From: Phycisphaerales bacterium
GTDB lineage: Bacteria > Planctomycetota > Phycisphaerae > Phycisphaerales > UBA5793
DNA: 64,000 bases
Direction of reading: 5' to 3'
NCBI GenBank assembly: GCA_020852515.1
Contig: JADZAS010000014.1
Coordinates: forward strand, 1 to 64,000
Shown: positions 1-8,690 of the stretch, piece after piece
Layout of the letters: every line of letters starts with the position of its first letter
Position numbering within the stretch: the first letter of the stretch is position 1
Translations under genes and position numbers: made by a program
The notes under the pieces: generated by a model
Databases searched by the model: none
What the model was told of the DNA's origin: nothing
Seen by the model: the letters and a program-made list of their open reading frames with translations, nothing else

Positions 1-165
1 CTCCATGATATTGGAAGTACTTCGGCAGTGCGCAACGATTAACAAGGAGTTCGCAGTCTGCTGCGGAACTGCAATAATATCAGGAAGCTCGGCTGCGCTG
101 TCATTGCGGATGGTGCAGGAAGCAAGAGCGAATAACATAATGGCAACGAATTGAAGTGGCCGCAT
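1..165 (-). CDS. Partial secreted lipoprotein, runs off the left edge
   Basis: An open frame of 55 codons starts at ATG 165-163 and is still open at base 1, so only the N-terminus is present. The start is preceded by a GGAGG ribosome site. The first 17 residues form a short charged n-region, a hydrophobic stretch (FVAIMLFALAS) and a lipobox LASC with the acylated cysteine at residue 17. The product is therefore expected to be a lipid-anchored envelope protein. The remaining 38 residues match no family that I recognise. Base composition is visibly richer in A/T than the neighbouring genes. The gene is divergent from the transporter gene to its right. Confidence is good that this is a real lipoprotein start; its function is unknown. 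Confidence 0.6.
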   Translation of the reverse strand, partial: MRPLQFVAIMLFALASCTIRNDSAAELPDIIAVPQQTANSLLIVAHCRSTSNIME

Positions 166-195
166 GTTCCTCCCTCTCGTGTTCTGGCTAAGAAC

Positions 196-256
196 ACGGG
201 ACAGTTACGTTTAGCAAGGCACGAAACCAGGCACGAAAACGGGACAGCTACGTTTA
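196..256. repeat. Two copies of a GGGACAG(T/C)TACGTTTA motif
   Basis: The 18-base motif at 196-213 recurs at 239-256 with one change. Between them is a second small repeat, GGCACGAAA, at about 217 and 231. The motif lies directly beside the decayed REP-type transposase, so I infer it is left over from the same mobile element. Confidence 0.5.
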
Positions 257-299
257 TCAGGTCTGCTCATGCCGTTGCCGCCTTCCGCGGCCGGCCGCG

Positions 300-460
300 C
301 GGCCGAAACGTGTGCTCCAAGACCCAGCGCCGCCGCCGTCCGCCTCACCAACGACGAATGGTAGCCGCCACCACCGGCGAAGGTGCCCATGCGATCGACG
401 CCGCGATGGAGCACGTGGCAGACGTAGCTGCCGGGCGCAGGTCGAGTCCATCGCCTCCGG
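300..460 (-). pseudogene. Decayed REP-associated tyrosine transposase fragment
   Basis: On the minus strand a frame at about 432-391 reads GSYVCHVLHRGVDRMGTF. This resembles the N-terminal YHVLNRGxxRxxLF signature of REP-associated tyrosine transposases (TnpA_REP, IS200-like). Downstream the frame runs into low-complexity Gly/Ala/Arg sequence, and the expected HxH (NHWH) catalytic motif cannot be found. The rest of 166-640 holds no convincing gene: several frames are open only because of the high GC content. I read this as an N-terminal relic. Similarity is over only about 20 residues, so confidence is low to moderate. Confidence 0.35.
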
Positions 461-640
461 ACCCGAGGCGCCAGCGCTCCCCCACCTCCTCCCACCTTCG
501 CGGATGGCCAATCGGACCAGTTCCGCCGCGGCGTGCCCATCGAAGTTTCGGCAGCAGATCGCCCCAGGCGGCGTGCCGGAGCGTCGAGACCTGCTCCCCG
601 CCTCGCTCATAGACTGGTGGGCGTCTCAAAGGAGCATCGA

Positions 641-1447
641 GTGACCCGATCCGCCCCGACTCTCGACCAGGCCACGCTCAACCCGCTGCACAGCAGTGAG
701 CAGCGGCGGCAGACACTGTTCATGATCCTCGGCGGGGTGTTCCTCGGCAATGCGCTCATCGCCGAGATGGTCGGCGGGAAACTCTTCGAAGTGCCGGCCG
801 TGGTCGTGGACCACACCTTTACGCTCAGTTGCGGCGTGATCATCTGGCCGGTCGTCTTTGTCACCTCGGACATCATCAACGAGTACTTCGGCCGCCCCGG
901 CGTCAAGCGCCTGAGCCTGCTGGCGGCGTGCGTCATCGCTTACGCCTTCTTTGCCGTGTGGCTCTGCCAGTTCGTGGAGGCCCCGGCGTACTCGCCCATC
1001 GACGATGCGTCCTTCGACCGCGTCTTCCTGCAGTCGCAGTGGATCATCGTCGGCTCGATCGCGGCGTTTCTGCTCAGCCAGTTCATCGACGTCATGGTGT
1101 TCTGGATCGTGCGTCGGCGCACGGGGCACCGCCTGCTCTGGCTGCGCGCCACGGGATCGACGCTGGTGAGTCAACTCGTCGATACCTTCGTGGTCGGGTT
1201 CATCGGCCTCTACCTGCCGTGGAAACTTGGCTATTCCGAGGCCGACGACGATTTTACTTTTCTCAAGTATCTCAATACCTCCTCCAGCGGCTACATTTTC
1301 AAGTTCGTCATCGCCCTGGGCGTCACGCCGCTGCTGTATGTGATCCACTACTTCATCGATCTCTACCTCGGCGGGGCGTCGGAGCGGATCATTGAAACCG
1401 TGGCCGGCGCCGAGGGTGCGTCAGACCGCGATGTGGGCGTGCAGTGA
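641..1447 (+). CDS. VUT family (YhhQ-like) queuosine precursor transporter
   Basis: The product is a 268-residue inner-membrane protein with about six hydrophobic segments. It matches the VUT/YhhQ family, which takes up queuosine precursors (preQ0/preQ1, queuine) for tRNA modification. Supporting motifs are TSDIINEYFG after the second/third segments and STLVSQLVDTFVVGFIGLY near the middle, where family members carry TDVISEVYG and S(T)xxSQLVDT. I chose the GTG at 641 because AAGGAG lies seven bases upstream; the frame is open further upstream to 533 but that part is Arg/Pro-rich and not membrane-like. No queuosine biosynthesis gene is nearby. The next gene follows on the same strand after 64 bases. 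The specific substrate is inferred from the family only. Confidence 0.8.
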   Translation: MTRSAPTLDQATLNPLHSSEQRRQTLFMILGGVFLGNALIAEMVGGKLFEVPAVVVDHTFTLSCGVIIWPVVFVTSDIINEYFGRPGVKRLSLLAACVIAYAFFAVWLCQFVEAPAYSPIDDASFDRVFLQSQWIIVGSIAAFLLSQFIDVMVFWIVRRRTGHRLLWLRATGSTLVSQLVDTFVVGFIGLYLPWKLGYSEADDDFTFLKYLNTSSSGYIFKFVIALGVTPLLYVIHYFIDLYLGGASERIIETVAGAEGASDRDVGVQ

Positions 1448-1511
1448 TCGAGGGAGGCGCGGACCGGCCGCGCCTCGAATGAACGTGACAAACCGACTTT
1501 CCGGAGCGAAC

Positions 1512-4500
1512 ATGCGGCGCCGAACAGTTGCGAGTGCGATAGCCCTGCTGATGCTCATCTCCGCCACCGGCGCCCTCGCGCAGGACCGCCAGCCGGAAGC
1601 GATCGCGTCGCTGCAGACGGTGGCCGAGTCGAGCGATTACACCGCGACTTCGACCTACGCACAGGTTGTGGAGATGATCAACGCGATGGCCAGCGCCTCG
1701 CCGCTGGCCAATCGCATCGACATCGGCACGACGGTGGAGAATCGCGCGATCCCGATGCTGGTCCTGGCCGATCCGGGCGTATCTTCGCCTGAGCAGGCGG
1801 CAGCGCAGGAGAAGATGGTCGTGTTGATCATTGGCAACATCCACGCCGGCGAAGTGGCGGGCAAGGAGGCGCTGCTGGCGCTGGCGCGCGAGGTGCTCGC
1901 CGGCGATGACGCCGACCTGCTCGACCACCTCGTGCTGTGCATCGTGCCCATCTACAACGCCGATGGCAACGAGCGCTTCGGCCTGGACAACCGCCCCGGC
2001 CAGATCGGGCCCGAGAAGGGCATGGGCGTGCGTCCCAACGCGCAGGGCCTCGATCTCAATCGCGACTTCACGAAGACGGATGCGCCCGAGACGCGGGCGC
2101 TGGTGAAGGTCATGCGCCAGTGGAACCCGGATGTGTTCATCGACACGCACACGACCAACGGCTCGCTGCACCGCTACCTCATCACCTACACCGGCCCCAA
2201 GTCGCCCGCCGGCGATCGTGAAATCATCGACTACGCGCACGACACGATGATGCCGCGCATCACGGCGTCACTCAAGCAGCGCACCGGCTACGACTCTTTC
2301 TTTTACGGGAACTTCGACCGGGACCACACAAAGTGGGAGTCGTACCCGGCAGAAAGTCGCTACGGCACGACCTACTTCGGCCTGCGCAACCGCATCAGCA
2401 TCCTTTCCGAGGCGTACGCCTACGCCTCGTACAAGGACCGCGTGCTCGGCTCGCTCGAATTCGTGCGCGAGTGCCTGCGCGACATCAGCGCCAACCGCGG
2501 CGAGATCAAGTCGGTGCTCAGCGCCGCCGACGAACGGGCCAAGCACAACTCGGGCAGGACGATCGTGCTGCGTTCGAAGTTCAAGGCGCGGCCGGAGAAG
2601 GTAACGGTGCTGGGGCAGATTGAACAGAATACCGGCAAAGAGCGCATCGGCGTTGAGCCTTGTGACTACCTGGTGGACCTCGTTGACGACTTCGAGGCGA
2701 CGCTCGAAACCACCATGCCCGTCGCGTATTTGCTGCCTCCTTCGCTCCGCGAGACCGCGATCGAACTGCAATGGCACGGCGTATCGGTGCTCGAATTGCG
2801 CGAAGACATCGAGCTGAACGTCGAGGTCGATCGCATTACTTCGCTCAAACCTGCCAATCGCGAATTCCAGAACCGGCGCACTCAGACCGTCGAGGCCGAG
2901 CGGCGCAGCGGCCTGATGGGCGTGCCGGCGGGCACGCTCGTGGTGCGCCTGGATCAGCCGCTGGGCCGCCTTGCGGCGTACCTGCTCGAAGCGCAGAGTG
3001 ACGATAGCTTCGCCTTCTGGGGCATGCTGCCTTCTCTGCGGGAGGGAGAAGACTATCCCATCATCCGCTGGCCCGAGGAGGAGCAGCCCCTGCTCACCAC
3101 GCCCTATCGCCCGCTGGACGATGAGCGCACGTTCGGGCGCATTGTCACCGAAGAAGTCCTGCGCGACCGGCGCGGCATGCCGAGTTTCAGCGGCAACGCG
3201 GTTAACGTCATCCGCTGGCTCGATGATGAGCACTACCTCATTAACAAGGGTGGCCTGCGAAAGGTGAACGCAACAACCGGCCGCAGCGAGCGCTGGGAGC
3301 AGGCGGAGGAGATAGATTCAGCCGCCATCGCGCGTGCGCTCGAGGGCCTGCCGACGATGGACAGCCGCGCTGCGCGGAATTACGCGAATCAGGCGGCGCG
3401 CTCGATGGACGACGGGCGGACGGGCGCGCTTTTCAACCACGAGAACGATCTGTATTACGTGTCGGCGGACGGCTCGGTCGCCAAACGCCTCACCAGCACG
3501 CCGCAGCGCGAAGAACTCGCCCGCTTCAGCCCCAACGGCCTGTTCGTCGCATTCGTGCGCGACAACGATCTCTTCGTGGTTGACGTCGCCACAGCGACCG
3601 AGCGCGCTCTGACCACCGGCGGCAGCGACACGCTCCGGCGCGGCAAGGCCGACTGGGTGTATTACGAAGAACTCTTCGGCCGCAACTGGAACGCCTACTG
3701 GTGGAGTCCGGACTCCTCGCGCATTGCGTTTCTTGAGACCGACTCGTCGATGGTGCCCGAGTTCACCATCGTCAATGATGCGCAGTACCAGCAGCGCGTC
3801 GAGGTGGCCCGCTATCCCAAACCCGGCCAGCCCAACCCCGTCGTGCAACTGGGCATCGTCACGGCCGCGGGCGGTGAGCCGCAGTGGGTCGATCTGTCGA
3901 GTTACGAAGCGGCGGATCGGCTGATTTCCGAAGTCGGCTGGTGGCCCGACAGCGAATCCGTCTACTTCTACGTCCAGAATCGCATCCAGACCTGGCTTGA
4001 CGTCTGCCGCGCGCCCGCGCAAGGCGGCGAACTGACGCGGTTGCTGCGCGACCAGACGGCTGCGTGGATCGAGTCGCCCGGGCCGCTGCGCTTCCTCGAC
4101 GGCGGCGGGTTCCTTATGTCCAGCGACCGCGCGGGGTGGCGCCACTGGTACCGCTACGACGCGGATGGTAACCTCATCGCGCCGCTGACCGTCGGCGAAG
4201 GGGAGATGCGCGGCATCGAGCGGCTCGATCTCGAGAACAACCTCATCTTTACAACGGGCATGCGCGACAACCCGATTGGCTCGGACCTTTATCGCTTCGA
4301 AGTCGGCGCCGGCGAGGGCAAGCGCCTCACCAACGGCCAGGGTTCGCACAACGTCAGCATCAGCCCAAGTGGGAAGTACTTTGTGGACTCGTGGTCGAGT
4401 TTCGGCCAGACGCCGCGCGTCGAATTGCGCGATGCGGAAACCGGCAGACTGCTGCGCACCATCGACAGCAATCCCGTGTACGTGCTCGAGGAGTGGAACC

Positions 4501-5339
4501 TCGGCCGCGAGGAGCACGTGGTCATCTCGGCGCGCGACGGCTATCCGATCGACGCGACGGTCTTCTACCCGGCGAAGTTCGATGCGCGCCAGCAGTATCC
4601 GGTCTGGTTCACCACCTACGCCGGACCGCACGCGCCGACCGTGTCCGACCGGTGGTCCGGCGGGCGCGTGCGCGACCAGCTGCTGGCCAATGAGGGCATC
4701 GTGCTCTTCGAGATGCACCCGCGCTCGGCGAGCAACCGCGGCTCGGTTTCCACGTGGACGGCGTACAAGCAGCTTGGCGTGTCGGAACTGCGCGACATCG
4801 AAGACGCCATCCGCTGGCTCACCGCCAAGCCGTACATCGACGGCGAGCGCGTGGGCATGTCGGGGCACAGTTACGGCGGCTTCATGACGGCGTTCGCCAT
4901 GACGCACAGCGATCTCTTCTGCGCCGGCATCGCGGGCGCGGCCCCCACCGACTGGCGCGAGTACGACTCGATCTACACCGAGCGCTACATGAGCACGCCG
5001 CAGGACAATCCTGAAGGCTACGACGCGACTTCGGTCATCCTCGCGGCGAAGGACCTGCACGGCCGGCTGCGGCTGCTGCACGGGGCCATCGACGACAACG
5101 TGCACATGCAGAACACGACGCGGCTGGTCAAGGCCCTGCAGGACGCCGACAAGGATTTCGAACTGATGATCTACCCCGGCTATCGCCACGGCATCTTCAA
5201 CCGCCATTACCAGCGCACGACCAACGAGTTCATTCTCGAATCGCTGGGCGTCAAGAAGGAGAATCGCAATCGGCCAGCCGAACCGCTGCGCGCAACCGAA
5301 CGATCACAGGCGGACGGGTGGTATGATGAAGGCGATTGA
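1512..5339 (+). CDS. Secreted M14 carboxypeptidase fused to S9 (DPP-IV type) peptidase
   Basis: This is a 1275-residue exported protein with two complete peptidase units. Residues 1-24 are a signal peptide ending ATGALAQ. Residues about 40-340 are an M14 zinc carboxypeptidase: zinc ligands H111 and E114 (HAGE), H213 (DTHT), the substrate-binding NRDF near 183-186 and catalytic E300 (ILSEAY). The middle (about 560-1010) is a DPP-IV type beta-propeller. The C-terminal alpha/beta hydrolase carries GHSYGG with nucleophile S1120, acid D1194 (AIDDNVH) and H1226 (YRHG). All catalytic residues of both units look intact, so it should trim peptides from both ends, probably in the periplasm for nutrition. 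I chose ATG 1512 because it begins the signal peptide; an in-frame upstream extension to 1392 overlaps the transporter gene. The next secreted protein starts 36 bases downstream. Confidence 0.85.
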   Translation: MRRRTVASAIALLMLISATGALAQDRQPEAIASLQTVAESSDYTATSTYAQVVEMINAMASASPLANRIDIGTTVENRAIPMLVLADPGVSSPEQAAAQEKMVVLIIGNIHAGEVAGKEALLALAREVLAGDDADLLDHLVLCIVPIYNADGNERFGLDNRPGQIGPEKGMGVRPNAQGLDLNRDFTKTDAPETRALVKVMRQWNPDVFIDTHTTNGSLHRYLITYTGPKSPAGDREIIDYAHDTMMPRITASLKQRTGYDSFFYGNFDRDHTKWESYPAESRYGTTYFGLRNRISILSEAYAYASYKDRVLGSLEFVRECLRDISANRGEIKSVLSAADERAKHNSGRTIVLRSKFKARPEKVTVLGQIEQNTGKERIGVEPCDYLVDLVDDFEATLETTMPVAYLLPPSLRETAIELQWHGVSVLELREDIELNVEVDRITSLKPANREFQNRRTQTVEAERRSGLMGVPAGTLVVRLDQPLGRLAAYLLEAQSDDSFAFWGMLPSLREGEDYPIIRWPEEEQPLLTTPYRPLDDERTFGRIVTEEVLRDRRGMPSFSGNAVNVIRWLDDEHYLINKGGLRKVNATTGRSERWEQAEEIDSAAIARALEGLPTMDSRAARNYANQAARSMDDGRTGALFNHENDLYYVSADGSVAKRLTSTPQREELARFSPNGLFVAFVRDNDLFVVDVATATERALTTGGSDTLRRGKADWVYYEELFGRNWNAYWWSPDSSRIAFLETDSSMVPEFTIVNDAQYQQRVEVARYPKPGQPNPVVQLGIVTAAGGEPQWVDLSSYEAADRLISEVGWWPDSESVYFYVQNRIQTWLDVCRAPAQGGELTRLLRDQTAAWIESPGPLRFLDGGGFLMSSDRAGWRHWYRYDADGNLIAPLTVGEGEMRGIERLDLENNLIFTTGMRDNPIGSDLYRFEVGAGEGKRLTNGQGSHNVSISPSGKYFVDSWSSFGQTPRVELRDAETGRLLRTIDSNPVYVLEEWNLGREEHVVISARDGYPIDATVFYPAKFDARQQYPVWFTTYAGPHAPTVSDRWSGGRVRDQLLANEGIVLFEMHPRSASNRGSVSTWTAYKQLGVSELRDIEDAIRWLTAKPYIDGERVGMSGHSYGGFMTAFAMTHSDLFCAGIAGAAPTDWREYDSIYTERYMSTPQDNPEGYDATSVILAAKDLHGRLRLLHGAIDDNVHMQNTTRLVKALQDADKDFELMIYPGYRHGIFNRHYQRTTNEFILESLGVKKENRNRPAEPLRATERSQADGWYDEGD

Positions 5340-5374
5340 CGGGCCGGGGTCTGACGCAGGGCCGGAGACAACCG

Positions 5375-6667
5375 ATGACACACAGCAAGAGGGCGAGCCG
5401 GGTTCTTCTGCTGGCTGTGCTGGCGATGCTCTGTGGCCTTCCGGCGCCTGCTTCGGCTCAGCCGGTGCCCTTTCCCGATCTCTCGCACGAGTCGCTGCTC
5501 GATGATCTCGACGTGGCAGCGATCGCCGATCGCCTGCGCCTATCGCAGGAAACCCATGTTGAGATTCTCATCATCGGCGATGAATATGTACAGTGGCGGC
5601 GCGGCGTGGCGAAGGAGACTGAGGAGAAGACGCTCGACATCATCAAACGTCAGGAAGAATACCAGGCCAAGATGACGGACGAATCGCGGCGGCTCGTGCC
5701 CGAATACTTTGAGAAGTGGCGGGCGGCGAGCCAGGAGTGGAACGAGCACCGGCAGCGCGCGATCGAACTCGCCGAAGACATCCTGCAGCGCCACGACGCG
5801 GCCGTCGCTTCCATCAAGCAGTATCTCACCGTCGAGCAGCAGCAGGCGCTCGATGAAGTGCTGCGCGGCATCCGCCGGCGGCGCACGTGCGCCTGGAGTC
5901 CGCACTACCCGGTCGAGCGCGCCGATCTCGTGCAGATCTTTCTTGAGTCTGATCTGCTGTCGGAGCCCGAGAAGGAACTCGTTCGACCGATACTCCAGCG
6001 CTACGCCGAAGACTTCGATCTGGCCCTGCGGCAGCGCAACGAACATACCCGGCGCGAGCCCGTGGAAGTGATGAAGGATTTCGCCCCCACCAGCGTGGAT
6101 GCGCAGATTCACGGATCGGGCCACACGCCCGAGGAACTCCAGGCCCTGTTTGCGCAGCAGACCAAAGAAAGAAGTGTGCGGCGGCTCGAGCGGTTGCGCC
6201 CGATCATGGCGGCCCACCGCCGCGTGGCGGACGTGAACCTCGCCTACTTTCGCCTGTGCGCGGATCAACTCAGCCCCGAAACCAGGACCCGCGCCGAGCG
6301 GGAGTTCTGGCGCGTGTCGTACATCTTTGACGGTGCCATGGAATCGGAGCGGGTCGCGGACCGGTTCATCGCCGAAGTGCTGGCGATGGAGGACCTCACG
6401 CCCCAGCAGCGGGTGGCGATCGAGTCGATCCGCGACGATGACTGGTGGCCGCGCCGCCGCGCGATTGAGACGGTCCTGCGCCGCCTCACGGATGAGCGGG
6501 CTCAGCAGTGGGAGGAGCAGCAGATGGCCACCTCGCGCGACAAGTGGATCACGCCGCACCACGAGCAGATGGAGAACCGCCGCCTGCTGGAGGAGGAGAT
6601 CATCCGCCGCGTGGTCGAAGTGCTCAGCGAGTCGCAGCGTCAGCAGGTGAAGATTCCGCAGGCTTGA
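5375..6667 (+). CDS. Secreted helix-rich protein of unknown function
   Basis: The product has 430 residues. It begins with a signal peptide (about residues 1-28, ending APASAQ) followed by a charged, Arg/Glu/Gln-rich, almost entirely helical sequence with several coiled-coil-like stretches (for example around EEYQAKMTDESRRL and TKERSVRRLERL). No catalytic motif is visible. Planctomycetes carry many such periplasmic helical proteins of the CpxP/Spy-like size class, but I cannot assign one. I chose ATG 5375, which begins the signal peptide, over a TTG at 5336 that overlaps the stop of the peptidase gene. It lies between the peptidase and the ExbB gene, so it may be cotranscribed with either. 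Function unknown. Confidence 0.7.
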   Translation: MTHSKRASRVLLLAVLAMLCGLPAPASAQPVPFPDLSHESLLDDLDVAAIADRLRLSQETHVEILIIGDEYVQWRRGVAKETEEKTLDIIKRQEEYQAKMTDESRRLVPEYFEKWRAASQEWNEHRQRAIELAEDILQRHDAAVASIKQYLTVEQQQALDEVLRGIRRRRTCAWSPHYPVERADLVQIFLESDLLSEPEKELVRPILQRYAEDFDLALRQRNEHTRREPVEVMKDFAPTSVDAQIHGSGHTPEELQALFAQQTKERSVRRLERLRPIMAAHRRVADVNLAYFRLCADQLSPETRTRAEREFWRVSYIFDGAMESERVADRFIAEVLAMEDLTPQQRVAIESIRDDDWWPRRRAIETVLRRLTDERAQQWEEQQMATSRDKWITPHHEQMENRRLLEEEIIRRVVEVLSESQRQQVKIPQA

Positions 6668-6770
6668 TGCACCGGCCGCACCTGTTGGCCGTAATCGCCG
6701 GTATCATCATCCGCTCTGCTCAGGCGCGTGGCCGGCAGCGCGGATCGTTGCCCTGCGAGGAAACCGGCGG

Positions 6771-7388
6771 ATGAATCTCGACTGGATCGTGCAGGGCGGG
6801 CCGGTGATGTATCCGCTGCTGGCGTGCTCGCTGGTGTCGGTCACGATCACCCTCGAGCGCGCCATCTTCTGGAGCCGCGAGCGGCGCAGCCGCGACAGCG
6901 CGCTGCTCGACCAGTTGGCCGAACTGCTCGCGCGCGGCGAGGTGGCCCGGGCCCAGCAGGCAAGCGAAGGCTCGCGCGATCCGATCGTGCGCGTGTTGCG
7001 CTTCGGGCTCGAACACCGGCACGACTCGCTCGAAGCCGCGCTCAAACTCGCCGCCAACGAAGAGATCCGGCGCATGCGCCGCTATCTCAAGATCCACGAC
7101 ACGATCGTCACGCTCGCGCCGCTGCTTGGGATTCTCGGCACGGTGCTGGGCATCATCACTTCCTTCGATGTCATGGGCAGCGCCGGGGTGGACAATCCCA
7201 TCGCCGTGACCGGCGGCATCGCCGAAGCGCTGCTCACCACGGCCGTGGGCCTGGTCGTCGCGATGCTCTCGCTCATCCCCTACAACTGGTTCAGCGCGCG
7301 GCTCGACGAAGAGGTGAGCGTCTTGGAAAGCCGGCTGACCAGCTTTGAGATCATGTACCGCAAGGGGGTCGCCGGCCGTGCATCTTGA
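6771..7388 (+). CDS. exbB: MotA/TolQ/ExbB proton channel family protein
   Basis: This 205-residue inner-membrane protein is the proton-channel subunit that, with ExbD and TonB, powers outer-membrane receptors using the proton motive force. One hydrophobic segment lies at about residues 10-30 (PVMYPLLACSLVSVTITLERAIF). A large cytoplasmic loop follows, then two membrane segments at about 112-135 (LAPLLGILGTVLGIITSF) and 150-175 (TGGIAEALLTTAVGLVVAML). The LGxLGTVxGxxxxF and ALxTTxxGLxxA motifs are those of the ExbB/TolQ family. It overlaps exbD by 11 bases and is followed by tonB and a TonB-dependent receptor, so its job is almost certainly to energise that receptor rather than a flagellar motor or Tol system. 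Confidence 0.9.
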   Translation: MNLDWIVQGGPVMYPLLACSLVSVTITLERAIFWSRERRSRDSALLDQLAELLARGEVARAQQASEGSRDPIVRVLRFGLEHRHDSLEAALKLAANEEIRRMRRYLKIHDTIVTLAPLLGILGTVLGIITSFDVMGSAGVDNPIAVTGGIAEALLTTAVGLVVAMLSLIPYNWFSARLDEEVSVLESRLTSFEIMYRKGVAGRAS

Positions 7389-7791
7389 AAGCGGCATCGG
7401 TCGCAGGCGGGCCCGCGTGGAGATGATCCCTCTCATCGACTGCATGTTCATTCTGCTGGTCTTCTTCATCTACTCCATGCTCTCGATGACCGTGCAGCGC
7501 GGCGTGTCGGTGCAGCTGCCAGTCGGCCGGCAGGTCGATCGCATCGTCGACGAAGCCGTCGTCATCACTGTCAGTGACGCCGGCGAGTTGTATGTGAATC
7601 AACTGGCGGTGTCGCTCGACGGCCTCGAACCGGCGCTGCGGCAGGCGATCGGCGCGGATGAGTCGCAGCGCATCGTCATCAACGCCGATGCGCAGGCGCG
7701 CCACGGCCAGGTCTTTGCCGTGCTCGATCTGCTCCGCAACCGGGGGTGGACCAATGTGTCTATCCTCTCGACGGAGGCGCTCCAGCCGTGA
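7378..7791 (+). CDS. exbD: ExbD/TolR family biopolymer transport protein
   Basis: The 137-residue product has a short cytoplasmic N-terminus, one membrane segment at about residues 16-38 (IPLIDCMFILLVFFIYSML) and a periplasmic domain ending with the ExbD/TolR pattern (VVINADAQARHGQVFAVLDLLRNRG). The Asp in PLIDCMF is the conserved proton-carrying aspartate of the family. I chose GTG 7378, which lies inside the end of exbB and follows an AGGGGG-like site; the longer frame from 7345 has no supporting site. Its stop overlaps the GTG start of tonB (GTGA), so translation of exbB-exbD-tonB is probably coupled. Confidence 0.88.
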   Translation: MHLESGIGRRRARVEMIPLIDCMFILLVFFIYSMLSMTVQRGVSVQLPVGRQVDRIVDEAVVITVSDAGELYVNQLAVSLDGLEPALRQAIGADESQRIVINADAQARHGQVFAVLDLLRNRGWTNVSILSTEALQP

Positions 7792-8636
7792 GTCGAACTC
7801 TCGCAGCCGCCGGTCTGATCGCGTCGGGCCTGCACGTCGTTGTGCTGGCTGCGGTGGCATCGTGGAGCGATTCAGGCCAGTCGGGTCCGGCCGAGCCGCG
7901 GCCGCTGCGGATTGGGTTCGTCGAACTGCCCGCGCCGGCCGCCACGGTGGAGCCGATCGAAGCCGAAGCGCAAGTGACCGAGATCGAAACGGAGCAGCCT
8001 CCCGCCGAAGCTGACGCAGATGAACCGGTTGAGCCGGCCCTCGTCGAAGCCGAACCGATCGAGATCGAGTCCGAGACTGAGGTGAAAGTGAGCGAGGATG
8101 TCGCCGCGCCGGCGCCTTTCGAGGAGTCGGTGGTCCAGAATACTGAATCGCCAGTAGCGCCCACTGCTGCCGTCATCGAGACGCCGCAGGCACCCGCGCC
8201 ACTCGAAGCGGCGCGGGTCGTGCATCGCCTCGCCTCGGCGCCGCCATCCCGGCTGCTGGCGCTGCTGACGCCGAATCTGCAACGCGCCGCAGCCCGGCCG
8301 GTGAAACAGTCGCCGCCGCCCGTCGCGTCGGCCCCGCCGTCGGCGCCTCGGGGCGAGCGGATCGACCCGGTGCTCGAGCATCGGCCCAAACCGGCGTATC
8401 CGGCCGTGGCGCGGCGGCGCGGCTACGAGGGCACCGTCGTGCTGCGCATCGAAGTGCTGGAGAATGGACGCGTGGGGGATGTCCAGGTGCGGCAGTCATC
8501 CGGCTACGATGTGCTCGATCGACAGGCCGAGCGCACGGTGCGCCAGCATTGGCGCTTCAGGCCGGGCCGGCTCGACGGACGCGTCGCCGCGCTGTGGGTC
8601 GATATTCCCATCGAGTTCCATCTCATCGATTCCTGA
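7788..8636 (+). CDS. tonB: TonB family energy transducer
   Basis: This 282-residue protein has the TonB plan. It starts with an N-terminal membrane anchor (about residues 5-26). A long acidic and Pro/Ala/Glu-rich periplasmic spacer follows (about 30-195). The C-terminal TonB domain (about 200-282) carries PAYPAVARRRGYEGTVVLRI, VRQSSGYDVLDRQA and the final WVDIPIEFHL strand. The start is GTG 7788, overlapping the exbD stop by four bases. It should link the ExbBD motor to the TonB box of the receptor encoded 4 kb downstream; three propeller genes lie between. The spacer is Glu-rich rather than the usual Lys-Pro-rich type, which is worth noting but seen in other phyla. Confidence 0.9.
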   Translation: MSRTLAAAGLIASGLHVVVLAAVASWSDSGQSGPAEPRPLRIGFVELPAPAATVEPIEAEAQVTEIETEQPPAEADADEPVEPALVEAEPIEIESETEVKVSEDVAAPAPFEESVVQNTESPVAPTAAVIETPQAPAPLEAARVVHRLASAPPSRLLALLTPNLQRAAARPVKQSPPPVASAPPSAPRGERIDPVLEHRPKPAYPAVARRRGYEGTVVLRIEVLENGRVGDVQVRQSSGYDVLDRQAERTVRQHWRFRPGRLDGRVAALWVDIPIEFHLIDS

Positions 8637-8690
8637 ATCTGAATCGTGGACGAATCACAACGGCGCGGCAGCGCCGGGAAGGACGGGGTT

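Noticed and set aside
151-644. Several overlapping 94-153 codon frames on both strands upstream of the VUT transporter
   Set aside because: They are Arg/Pro/Ser-rich, lack ribosome sites and contradict each other; only the minus-strand transposase-like stretch and the lipoprotein start have support.
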